A stretch of 41,769 bases of DNA from an uncultured Clostridia bacterium. Its GTDB lineage: Bacteria > Bacillota > Clostridia > Christensenellales > Borkfalkiaceae. Under the pieces are notes generated by a model. That model had not been told where the DNA came from and did no database searches. It was given only the letters and a program-made list of their open reading frames with translations. The stretch is from the NCBI GenBank assembly GCA_947627575.1, contig CANQWN010000010.1, positions 1 through 41,769 on the forward strand, given 5' to 3'. Shown one piece after another: positions 33,552 to 41,724 of this stretch; the stretch's first letter is position 1; the number at the start of each line of letters is the position of its first letter. Both the position numbers and the translations under genes were made by a program.

Positions 33552-34100
33552 TTACCTTGTGAACGACTGCGCGAGAGTTTCAATTATCAGGCGTGAAAGC
33601 AAAACTATCTGTTTTTCGTCCACGCCCTCCTGCGCGTTCTCGCCCAAAATCTCCGCCGCGCGCTTCGCGCCTTCGCCCGTAACGTCCTTTTCGATGGCTT
33701 CCGCAACCTGCTTCGCCACGTTTTCAAGCCGTTCGTCGGGGACGTATCCGTCTATAAGCGTGGCTATCACCCTTTGGGTTGCCGTAAGCCCGTCTTTCAC
33801 CCTTATAAACTGTTCGTAAAGCACGTACAAAAGCGTGGAAACGCCGCCTACCGAAAGCCCGTGTTCTATAATGCTTACGTATTCGTCAAGCAAAAAGCGC
33901 ACGTTAAGGTTGGCAATACAGCCGTACGCGGCATAAAATATTATGCCGAACGCAAAGGGCATAAACGTAAAAATCTTTTTGGGCGCCTTTTTTAAAATAA
34001 ACTTTTTAACTACCTGCGTAAGCGCCGCGCACAGCACGCCGAGAAGTATAACGTCCAGCCCGTAAAAGGTAAACGCGTCGATAATTTCGATAAAACTCAA
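33552..34100 (-). CDS. membrane protein, unknown
   Basis: A 182-aa protein with three hydrophobic segments (about 12-31, 44-64, 80-98) and a soluble, helical C-terminal half with repeated Glu/Ala (VAKQVAEAIEKDVTGEGAKRAAEILGE). It starts with TTG at 34100 with AAGGGGG nine bases before it. The layout has some likeness to phage holins or to small scaffold proteins, but I do not recognise a family. It is transcribed towards gerC. Confidence 0.65.
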   Translation of the reverse strand: MSFIEIIDAFTFYGLDVILLGVLCAALTQVVKKFILKKAPKKIFTFMPFAFGIIFYAAYGCIANLNVRFLLDEYVSIIEHGLSVGGVSTLLYVLYEQFIRVKDGLTATQRVIATLIDGYVPDERLENVAKQVAEAIEKDVTGEGAKRAAEILGENAQEGVDEKQIVLLSRLIIETLAQSFTR

Positions 34101-34165
34101 AAAATCAATCCCCCTTGTAAAATTATTTCACCCGAAAATTATCACCCGCACAACCAATATAAAGC

Positions 34166-34194
34166 GCGCCGCGGCGTTTCAAACGCCGCGGCGC
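34166..34194. other. 14-bp perfect hairpin
   Basis: Arms 34166-34179 and 34181-34194, GC-rich, with no T-run in either direction. Lies between the divergent 33552 and trmB genes. May be a leftover terminator or a protein-binding palindrome. Confidence 0.5.
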
Positions 34195-34229
34195 AAAATA
34201 AACCCAAAATAAAAACGTGACCTTTTTAA

Positions 34230-34258
34230 TTGCCTTTTGCGGGGCGGTATGCTACAAT
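34230..34258 (+). promoter_or_regulatory. sigma-A promoter for trmB
   Basis: TTGCCT (34230-34235), 17 bp, TACAAT (34253-34258). A start near 34265 rules out the longer upstream reading frame. Confidence 0.7.
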
Positions 34259-34276
34259 TGTTTCGGGGTAACGGAT

Positions 34277-34948
34277 ATGCGCATGCACAAAAAAAATCAC
34301 CTTGAACTCCGTCTCGAACGGTGCAAGGATATACTTACCGTATTCGGCGGGGAAGAAAAGGATATGCGTCTTGCCGCAGAAAGTAAGCAATATCTCGATT
34401 TTGCCGTACTTTTCGGCAACGCCCTTCCCGTCTATCTCGAAATAGGTTGCGGCAAGGGCAAATTTATCGTGGAAACGGCAAAAGCCAATCCCGATAAAAA
34501 TTTCGTCGCGTGCGAAAAAATTTCCAACGTGATAATAGACGCGTGCGAAGGCGCGCTTTCCGCGGGGCTTAAAAACGTGCATTTTCTCAACTGCGCCGCG
34601 GAGGTGCTGGAAAAGTATTTCCCCGCAAATTCGGTAAGCGGGATATATCTCAATTTTTCCAATCCCCTCCCCAAGGAAGGCTATAAAAAACAGCGCCTCA
34701 CGCATCCACGTTTTCTTAATATATATTCCCGCATTTTAAAGGACGGCGGGGAAATTTACCAAAAGACCGACGACGAAAATTTTTTTAAGTTTTCGCTTGA
34801 AAGCTACGCCGCGGCGGGATATGAAGTTTCCTGTTGCGACGACCTTGCGGCAAACCCCGTCCCCGGCGACGTCGCCACCGAACACCAGCTTAAATTTATG
34901 GCGCAGGGCAAAAAAATTTACAGGATAGTGGCAAGGTGTAAAAAGTGA
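34277..34948 (+). CDS. trmB: tRNA (guanine-N7)-methyltransferase, variant motif
   Basis: SAM-dependent enzyme that makes m7G46 in tRNA variable loops. From ATG 34277 (MRMHKKNHLELRLE, the family start) it is 223 aa. The SAM loop YLEIGCGKGKFIVE is normal. The substrate motif, NF(S/P)DPWPKxRHxKRRL in most bacteria, reads NFSNPLPKEGYKKQRL at 126-141: Asp to Asn129 and Trp to Leu131, and the Arg-His pair is lost. The final block STEHQLKFMAQGKKIYRI fits the family. It may be less active or shifted in target, or a normal variant of this clade. It overlaps the next gene by 4 bases (GTGA). Confidence 0.88.
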   Translation: MRMHKKNHLELRLERCKDILTVFGGEEKDMRLAAESKQYLDFAVLFGNALPVYLEIGCGKGKFIVETAKANPDKNFVACEKISNVIIDACEGALSAGLKNVHFLNCAAEVLEKYFPANSVSGIYLNFSNPLPKEGYKKQRLTHPRFLNIYSRILKDGGEIYQKTDDENFFKFSLESYAAAGYEVSCCDDLAANPVPGDVATEHQLKFMAQGKKIYRIVARCKK

Positions 34949-35730
34949 TTGCCCTGTATATATCCCTCGGCGCGGCGGGTTTTATCCTGCTTTTGGCGGG
35001 CTTTTGCCTGTATTCCAACCGTGCGCTTAAAATAACGCGTATAAACATAAAGATAGAGGGCGCGCCCCGCATAAAAATTCTTCACCTTTCCGACCTGCAC
35101 GGCGCGTCCTTCGGCAAGCGCAATTCGCGGCTTGTAAAAGCCGCCGCGGCTTTTTCGCCGGACGTAACGGCGTTTACGGGCGACATAATTCACAAGTACC
35201 GCCCGCGGGATATTTCCGTCGCCTGCGACCTCGTTTCCGACCTTTCCGCAATCGCGCCGTTCTTCTATATTTCCGGCAATCACGAGATGCGTTTCAAGCG
35301 CTACCGCGAGCTTAAAAAATCGCTTGCGGAAAGCGGAGCTGTAATTCTCGACGATACCTGCAAGCAAGCGTTCGGCTATACCTTTGCGGGGCTTAACGGC
35401 GCAAACAACCGCAACGGCACTCTCGAAAAAATCACCCCGCGCACTTCGCCCAAAATTCTTTTGGCGCACCAGCCGCAGTACTTCGGCAAATACGCCGCGG
35501 CGGGATATAATCTGATACTCTGCGGGCACGCCCACGGCGGGCAGTGGCGCATACCGTTTACCCGCGTGGGGCTTTACGCCCCCGGGCAGGGGATGTTCCC
35601 CAAATACTGTTCGGGCGTGCACGTAAAGGACGGAAGTACGATGATAATATCCCGCGGGTTGGGCAATTCGGAATTTCCTTTAAGGTTGTTCAACCGTCCG
35701 CAGGTGATAGAGATAACAATAAACGGATAA
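34945..35730 (+). CDS. membrane-anchored metallophosphoesterase (YkuE-like)
   Basis: A 261-aa calcineurin-type phosphoesterase. One N-terminal transmembrane helix (about 3-22), then the dimetal motifs: DLHG in HLSDLHGASFG, GDI in FTGDIIHK, GNHE, and GHAHGGQW. Such YkuE-like proteins are anchored with the catalytic domain outside the membrane, and some act on lipid pyrophosphates such as UDP-diacylglucosamine-type or undecaprenyl substrates; the true substrate is unknown. GTG start inside the trmB stop. It is the last host gene before the mobile island. Confidence 0.9.
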   Translation: MIALYISLGAAGFILLLAGFCLYSNRALKITRINIKIEGAPRIKILHLSDLHGASFGKRNSRLVKAAAAFSPDVTAFTGDIIHKYRPRDISVACDLVSDLSAIAPFFYISGNHEMRFKRYRELKKSLAESGAVILDDTCKQAFGYTFAGLNGANNRNGTLEKITPRTSPKILLAHQPQYFGKYAAAGYNLILCGHAHGGQWRIPFTRVGLYAPGQGMFPKYCSGVHVKDGSTMIISRGLGNSEFPLRLFNRPQVIEITING

Positions 35731-35747
35731 AAAAAGCGCGGCGGAAA

Positions 35748-35782
35748 TGATATGCACCCCAAATGTTAAATACTCTTGGGGA
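35748..35782. repeat. island-end motif, left copy
   Basis: TGATATGCACCCCAAATG and the next bases to 35785 read on the minus strand as AAATTCCCCAAGAGTATTTA followed by ACATTTGGGGTGCATAT. The right end of the island at 41670-41720 has a closely related sequence in inverted orientation. CCCCAA and TTGGGG also form a stem within it. Confidence 0.6.
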
Positions 35783-35787
35783 ATTTG

Positions 35788-35822
35788 CGGGTAGGTAGGT
35801 TTTAACTGCCTACCCGTTTTTT
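35788..35822 (+). terminator. intrinsic terminator
   Basis: CGGGTAGG (35788-35795) and CCTACCCG (35809-35816), then TTTTTT. Inside the left end of the island, pointing away from the host genes. Confidence 0.75.
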
Positions 35823-35836
35823 GTTCCCTTTGATTT

Positions 35837-37706
<1,870 letters not shown>

Positions 37707-37760
37707 TATAATCTCCTTATCATTGATTTCAATTACGCAAAACGGCAGGAAGAGTATCGG

Positions 37761-37991
37761 CTACTGATTTAATGTGCCGTTTTCTTTCTTTTTCTTCAAA
37801 GACTCGTATCCCTCTTTGATGAGGCGGACTTTGGTTATATCGTTTTCTTCGAGAAATTCGTTTATTTCATTAAAAAGCGCTCTCGGTATCATCGTGCCGA
37901 AGTTTCCGCTTGCTTGTTTTCTCTTTTCCTTATTCTTTTCTTCATACTTCCTGCGCGTCTTGCGTACAGGCGTATCTTCCTTTCTTTCCAT
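37761..37991 (-). CDS. small basic DNA-binding-type protein
   Basis: A 76-aa protein: a Lys/Arg/Glu-rich, probably helical N-terminus (about 1-27), then a ribbon-helix-helix-like part (FGTMIPRALFNEINEFLEENDITKVRLIKEGYESL). It is first in the transcript with TnpW and the recombinase. ATG 37991 has GGAGG at 38004-38000. The promoter contains a palindrome that such a protein could bind, giving autorepression or relaxosome control. The RHH reading is from pattern only. Confidence 0.72.
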   Translation of the reverse strand: MERKEDTPVRKTRRKYEEKNKEKRKQASGNFGTMIPRALFNEINEFLEENDITKVRLIKEGYESLKKKKENGTLNQ

Positions 37992-38031
37992 TACGCTTAA
38001 CCTCCGAAATTATATTCTCGTATTGATACAT

Positions 38032-38060
38032 ATTTTATCTTGTTTCAGATAAAAAGTCAA
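38032..38060 (-). promoter_or_regulatory. promoter with overlapping palindromic operator
   Basis: Minus strand TTGACT (38060-38055), 17 bp, TAAAAT (38037-38032). TTTATCT (38034-38040) and AGATAAA (38047-38053) form a perfect 7-bp palindrome in the spacer and -10, a natural repressor site for the recombinase transcript. Confidence 0.72.
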
Positions 38061-38098
38061 GCTCGGATAGGAAGTAAAGGGAAGATAGCCCTTAAATT

Positions 38099-39130
38099 TT
38101 ACTTATAATTGCTGTTTTTGTTGTGCTTTTCGTATTCTTTTCGTTCTTCTTCGATTTCGCGCTCAATCTGTTGCAGGCGTGGAATCCGCATCGTTACGTC
38201 CGGCGTGAACATAGAGAGAACGGAGTCGAAGAAAGTGCCGATAGTTTTCGGCTTGCCTTGGCTTATGCGCTTGTATTCCGTGGGATTGGTTCTTGCAAGA
38301 GTTTTCCCGACGCGAGCATAATGCGAATCGCTGTCTTTTTCCCGTTGCAGAGTTTCCGCTTTCTTTGCATATTCGAGCGTTTCACCCATAGAGCGGTCAA
38401 GCCGTTTGGTTAAATCTTTATTCTCCGCCGTTAAAGCAACGACTTGTTCTTGCAGTTTACCACGTTTTCGGGAAATATCTCCGCTTTTCGCCTCGGCAAG
38501 AGCGTCCGCATAGACTTGATTCTCCTCCCGTATCGCTTCGGCTTGTTCGATTATCTTTTTCGCCTTGAACTCTGCCGTGGACAGGTGCTTTGCCTGACTG
38601 CCTTCCTTGCCACGTTGTAAACCGTACTTCTTTCCGACAGCGTTATAAAAGTCCGTTTGCAACTGTTGTAGCTTTGGTTTGTCGAATAGGTCTTTACTGC
38701 ACAATCTTCCGTCCGGCGTAATAGGGACAAGATTGAGGTGCATATGCGGTGTGGTTTCGTCCATGTGGATTACCGCCGATATTACGTTTTCCGTTCCGTA
38801 TCTTTCTTCAAAGAACTTGGTACAGTCCGAAAAGAAGTTGTATTGCGATAATTTCGATAGTTCGTCAAAGAAGGCTTTATCTGCGCCCACAACGAAAGAG
38901 TTCATCACGACTGCGTCTTTGCGCGGAGTGAGTTTCAACTCGGTTATTCGCTTATTGATGAATTCGGTGTACGTCCCATCGGGGGTGTGCATATGATAAT
39001 TGTATTTTGTCTTTGAACTGTCTATCTGCGGATTGTCCGACTTATAATTCTCGTCCCGTTCATTTTCCCGTTCGATAGGGGCAACGTCGTTCTTATGGCA
39101 TTTTTCCATGTGACATACTAAATATGATAT
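38099..39130 (-). CDS. mob: MobV/Mob_Pre relaxase, probable ATA start
   Basis: Nicks the oriT strand and starts conjugative mobilisation of the island. The MobV metal motif is clear: HMDETTPHMHLNLVPIT (HxDExxPHxH). Residues after about 195 form coiled coil. The standard ATG 39109 has no ribosome binding site and would cut off the family N-terminus. AAAGGAGG (39146-39139) is 8 bases before an in-frame ATA at 39130, and the frame then reads SYLVCHMEK, matching MSYMVARMQK of pMV158 MobM. By that alignment, Glu22 stands at the place of the catalytic His22. With ATA the protein is 343 aa. Ends about 100 bases before the recombinase operon promoter. Confidence 0.9.
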   Translation of the reverse strand: MSYLVCHMEKCHKNDVAPIERENERDENYKSDNPQIDSSKTKYNYHMHTPDGTYTEFINKRITELKLTPRKDAVVMNSFVVGADKAFFDELSKLSQYNFFSDCTKFFEERYGTENVISAVIHMDETTPHMHLNLVPITPDGRLCSKDLFDKPKLQQLQTDFYNAVGKKYGLQRGKEGSQAKHLSTAEFKAKKIIEQAEAIREENQVYADALAEAKSGDISRKRGKLQEQVVALTAENKDLTKRLDRSMGETLEYAKKAETLQREKDSDSHYARVGKTLARTNPTEYKRISQGKPKTIGTFFDSVLSMFTPDVTMRIPRLQQIEREIEEERKEYEKHNKNSNYK

Positions 39131-39164
39131 TGTAGTTTCCTCCTTTCATTTTGATTTAGTGGTG

Positions 39165-39275
39165 TTGGGCAAAGTGTGTAGTAGAGAGTGTCTGCCAATG
39201 TGATTTTTTAGTGGACACTCAGCCTCGCAGAGCCCACTCTTTGCAGCGCAAAGTATAGTGGGCTACACTTTGCCC
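39165..39275. other. oriT: origin of transfer (oriT), MobV type
   Basis: Just upstream of the relaxase gene, a nest of inverted repeats. Outer pair: GGGCAAAGTGTGTAG (39167-39181) and CTACACTTTGCCC (39263-39275). Inner hairpin: AGCCCACTCTTTGC, AGC, GCAAAG-TAT-AGTGGGCT (39231-39264). GCAAAGT (39248-39254) and ACTTTGC (39267-39273) flank a core AAAGTATAGTG-GGCTACACTTT that resembles the pMV158 nick region (AAAGTATAGTGTG/TTATACTTT). By analogy the nick would be between 39262 and 39263 on the plus strand. Confidence 0.78.
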
Positions 39276-39322
39276 AAACTGTTGCATTTTTGCTTCCTGT
39301 TTGCTTCCAAAGTTGCGCCCGT

Positions 39323-39355
39323 CTATGGCGGACGGTATTGCTCATAGTTTTTCAT
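39323..39355 (-). CDS. 10-aa leader peptide ending in Pro-Pro
   Basis: MKNYEQYRPP with a perfect GGAGG five bases before the ATG. It lies in the mob leader, 160 bases after the promoter-distal terminator and before mob. Pro-Pro at the stop codon is a known cause of slow termination or stalling. As a tiny ORF with a strong start signal it looks regulatory; that is inference. Confidence 0.5.
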   Translation of the reverse strand: MKNYEQYRPP

Positions 39356-39378
39356 ATAACCTCCTGATTTTTGGCGTG

Positions 39379-39412
39379 AAAAAGGTCGCTGACATTTCTT
39401 CATCACCGACCT
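39379..39412 (-). terminator. second leader terminator
   Basis: Minus strand AGGTCG (39412-39407) with CGACCT (39388-39383), one mismatch further in, then TTTTT. Lies between the start-stop element and the 10-aa peptide. Confidence 0.65.
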
Positions 39413-39464
39413 GAGAGTGCGCTATGGCATAAGCCGCAACGCAGTATTAAATTGTCTGTTTGTC

Positions 39465-39484
39465 TTACATAATCTCGCCTCCTT
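39465..39484 (-). promoter_or_regulatory. start-stop element with strong ribosome binding site
   Basis: Minus strand AAGGAGG (39484-39478) followed seven bases later by ATG directly followed by TAA (39470-39465). A ribosome would load and stop at once, a minimal ORF used in some leaders to hold or clear ribosomes. Confidence 0.45.
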
Positions 39485-39499
39485 GTTTTTGTCTAAGAA

Positions 39500-39566
39500 T
39501 AAAAAAATCCGCACGAATTCTAATCGACCGTTAAACGGTAATCTTCTTCGTGCGGATTAGTTCCGC
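39500..39566 (-). terminator. attenuator: terminator with competing hairpin
   Basis: Minus strand terminator: AATCCGCACGAA (39558-39547) with TTCGTGCGGATT (39518-39507), an inner ACCGTT/AACGGT stem, then seven T. Just upstream, GCGGA-ACTAA-TCCGC (39566-39552) can pair the same TCCGC, so the two structures exclude each other as in transcription attenuators. Confidence 0.65.
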
Positions 39567-39826
39567 TTATTAAATTGTAGGTTGTACTTAAAAAATTGTA
39601 CAACAATAAAACCCACACCTCAAACCTCATTTTTACGGTTGAAATGCCTGTCGCAGAAATTGCTCGTTCACAAACGCAACTCTATGGTAAAGCGACAGTA
39701 ATTCTCCGCTACGATTCTATGCCGTAGCGATATTCACTTCCACGTCAGGGAAGGAATAATGGGTAAACTCTCTATAATTTATATATACCCACAATAGCAA
39801 TAATTCAAACATACGTTCGTAATTGT
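39567..39826 (-). other. structured leader RNA upstream of mob
   Basis: About 260 nt from the predicted start to the attenuator, with nested stems: CGCTACG/CGTAGCG (39729-39723 with 39713-39707), CTGTCGC/GCGACAG (39698-39692 with 39654-39648), GTTGTAC/GTACAAC (39604-39598 with 39587-39581). No reading frame. I do not recognise a known RNA family. Confidence 0.5.
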
Positions 39827-39832
39827 ATTCTT

Positions 39833-39861
39833 ATTTTAGCATATCTTTTTCGACTTGTCAA
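39833..39861 (-). promoter_or_regulatory. mob leader promoter
   Basis: Minus strand TTGACA (39861-39856), 17 bp, TAAAAT (39838-39833), followed by the long structured leader. Confidence 0.75.
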
Positions 39862-39864
39862 GCC

Positions 39865-39892
39865 TCAAATGTCCACGATTATGGACATTTGA
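39865..39892. promoter_or_regulatory. 11-bp perfect palindrome upstream of mob promoter
   Basis: TCAAATGTCCA-CGAT-TA-TGGACATTTGA, arms 39865-39875 and 39882-39892, directly upstream of the -35 box. Probable operator, perhaps for the small basic protein or an XRE protein. On the plus strand it is followed by TGTTTTTTG and could also act as a terminator. Confidence 0.55.
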
Positions 39893-39903
39893 CTGTTTTT
39901 TGT

Positions 39904-40032
39904 CTATAAAACTATATTTATCTCGTCGTACCGGTCGATTTCACTGTGACTGTTTTCAACCGTTTCTTTCAGTTGCCGTTGCTTCTGCTCATATGCCTCG
40001 GACATCAAAGCAAACCGTTCTTCCGTTATCAT
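39904..40032 (-). pseudogene. C-terminal remnant of a second serine recombinase
   Basis: The minus strand reads ITEERFALMSEAYEQKQRQL followed by KETVENSHSEIDRYDE and a stop. This matches the end region of large serine recombinases (compare [20 protein letters not shown] in the intact one at 35837-37486). There is no ribosome binding site and the rest of the gene is missing, so this is a scar of an earlier, related element. It divides the mob module from the XRE/PAP2 pair. Confidence 0.55.
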
Positions 40033-40062
40033 GGCTTTGAATATACAATTTGCAATAGGTAA

Positions 40063-40680
40063 TCAATTAACACTTTTTACATACTTAAAAAGGATTATTC
40101 CCTTAATTACCAACAGCAAAAATACCACTGTTGTAGCATACGCTTCTCTTGTTATAGCCAGAAGACATACCGTAAGAATACTTAGTACCATCGATATTAC
40201 CGTAACAATTTTTTGTCCTTTTTGAATTCTGATTTTTGTTAAAATTATTTTTACGGTTCCAACCAAGATAAGCGCTATATACATAATCCAATATGTCAAG
40301 ATATTAAACAATGTGGTTTGAGTATATGCAAGCAGATTTACGGCATAAATATATTCGTCGATCGATTTTGGATAAAGAGGCAAAACGACAAGCAAAAATG
40401 AAAACAAATCGACAATTCCGAATATCAGGTCGCACGTATTCCGAACGTTTGATTGATTTTCTTTTTCTGCAATGGAAAGTAATTTTTCCCCCGATAACAA
40501 ATCATCAATAGTAACAGAAAAAAAACTTGCTATTTGTTTTAACGAATCTATACTCGGATACCCCCTTCCCGATTCCCATTTTGAAACAGCAGTTCTTGAC
40601 ACATATAGAGCCTCCGCTAATTCTTCTTGCGTAAGCCCTCTGTTTTTTCTCAATTCTTGAAGTTTTTCATTAAATTCCAC
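40063..40680 (-). CDS. XRE-family regulator with membrane helices
   Basis: A 205-aa protein: Cro/CI helix-turn-helix at about 5-62 (LTQEELAEALYVSRTAVSKWESGRGYPSIDSL) and four hydrophobic segments at about 90-110, 120-140, 150-170 and 180-200. A membrane-tied DNA-binding protein of this kind could sense an envelope signal; family members are common in Clostridia. Starts with GTG at 40680 with GGAGG seven bases before. It follows the PAP2-like gene by 15 bases. Much more AT-rich than host genes. Confidence 0.85.
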   Translation of the reverse strand: MEFNEKLQELRKNRGLTQEELAEALYVSRTAVSKWESGRGYPSIDSLKQIASFFSVTIDDLLSGEKLLSIAEKENQSNVRNTCDLIFGIVDLFSFLLVVLPLYPKSIDEYIYAVNLLAYTQTTLFNILTYWIMYIALILVGTVKIILTKIRIQKGQKIVTVISMVLSILTVCLLAITREAYATTVVFLLLVIKGIILFKYVKSVN

Positions 40681-40695
40681 AGCAAAACCTCCGGA

Positions 40696-41358
40696 TCAGT
40701 TTTCTTTTTTCGCGCATAACAAAACAACAGCTTTATAAATTAAAAATAACCCTGCACTCAAAATGATAGAACCGATAATATCTGTAATCCAATGAACTCC
40801 TGACAGCAATCGTCCAATTACCATAAAGGCGGAAAAAATAATGCTAACGATATTTATAACTATTTTTACCCACGCATTTTTGATCCTGCGATTACACTGA
40901 AAAATAAGCGTTGGCATAACGCTTAAAACAACAAGCGTCGTTGACGACGGGTAAGAAGCTTCCATATGCCCGTTGATAAATACTGGTCTGTAATTTATCG
41001 GAATCATTTCAAAAACAAAATATCCCAACATTACTAAAATGTAATAAATTCCTAAAATAATAATGTCATAATCTACTTGTAATAAGCTTCTTCTCTTAAT
41101 CAGTTGAATAAGTCCGATTGTTGCGAATATCATGCAGATAACCAACGGTACAATACCCAACCAATCAGTAATGATATAGAGAGGCATATTCGTTCCTGTA
41201 AGTTTGTGAAACCAACAGTTAAATGTTGCAAGACCTATATCCGTACCATTCAATCCGACTTGTTGAACGTCCACCATCTGTATTAATATTGTCCAGACAG
41301 CAAATGCTATTATTAACATAATTCCTATAACTAATGTTCTTTTTCCACTCTTTTTCAT
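40696..41358 (-). CDS. PAP2-family membrane phosphatase, variant motif
   Basis: A 220-aa membrane protein with six hydrophobic segments and the PAP2 phosphatase layout. Motif 1 Arg-Pro is in INYRPVF, motif 3 (R-x5-H-x3-D) is in GRLLSGVHWITD. Motif 2, normally PSGH, reads PSSTT: the active-site His is not there. Family members dephosphorylate lipid phosphates such as undecaprenyl pyrophosphate; some of this subgroup carry the same PSSTT, so activity is uncertain. First gene of a pair with the XRE regulator; AAGGAG before ATG 41358. Confidence 0.82.
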   Translation of the reverse strand: MKKSGKRTLVIGIMLIIAFAVWTILIQMVDVQQVGLNGTDIGLATFNCWFHKLTGTNMPLYIITDWLGIVPLVICMIFATIGLIQLIKRRSLLQVDYDIIILGIYYILVMLGYFVFEMIPINYRPVFINGHMEASYPSSTTLVVLSVMPTLIFQCNRRIKNAWVKIVINIVSIIFSAFMVIGRLLSGVHWITDIIGSIILSAGLFLIYKAVVLLCAKKEN

Positions 41359-41402
41359 TTTTACTCTCCTTACTTTGTCTGCTTTGCCCTTAGGCTAATT
41401 TA

Positions 41403-41431
41403 ATTATAATTGAAAGAATGGAAAATATCAA
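41403..41431 (-). promoter_or_regulatory. promoter for PAP2-XRE pair
   Basis: Minus strand TTGATA (41431-41426), 17 bp, TATAAT (41408-41403). The stretch from 41432 to 41600 is A/T-rich with no gene that I can see. Confidence 0.7.
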
Positions 41432-41596
41432 GAACCGATACTTCACATGCTTGACACGATTCGTATCATTTGTTTAAATTGTTTTCTGAAGCATTTAATC
41501 TACCGCCCCAATTTATAAAAGCCTCAAAATATAGTTTATTATACCATATTTGCTAAATAATTTCAATACCTTTTAGCGTTGCAATATTATTAAGAA

Positions 41597-41622
41597 AAAG
41601 AAGAGCCCGATTTCTCGGACTC
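41597..41622 (-). terminator. minus-strand terminator
   Basis: Minus strand GAGTCCGA (41622-41615), GAAA, TCGGGCTC (41610-41603), then TTCTTTTTCTT. It faces right-to-left, against the transposase at the edge, so it belongs to something that once lay to the right. Confidence 0.6.
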
Positions 41623-41669
41623 TAGAAACGAACTCGCTATTTGCATATATTGAATTTAATACTTCTTCT

Positions 41670-41720
41670 AAATTCCCCACGAATATTTAACTAAAGTTAG
41701 ACACTTTAGGAGGTGCATAT
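41670..41720. repeat. island-end motif, right copy / IS end
   Basis: AAATTCCCCACGAATATTTA (41670-41689) is nearly the same as the left copy read on the other strand; after a longer middle both end in GGTGCATAT (41712-41720). It runs into the ribosome binding site of the IS3-type gene. Confidence 0.55.
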
Positions 41721-41724
41721 TTTT

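Noticed and set aside
34217-34276. Longer trmB start with hydrophobic N-terminus
   Set aside because: Lies across the promoter, upstream of the predicted transcription start, and does not match the family.
41627-41644. 18-bp near-match, inverted, to the end of the TnpW-like gene (37506-37523)
   Set aside because: One such match is expected by chance in a window of this size, and flanks do not extend it.
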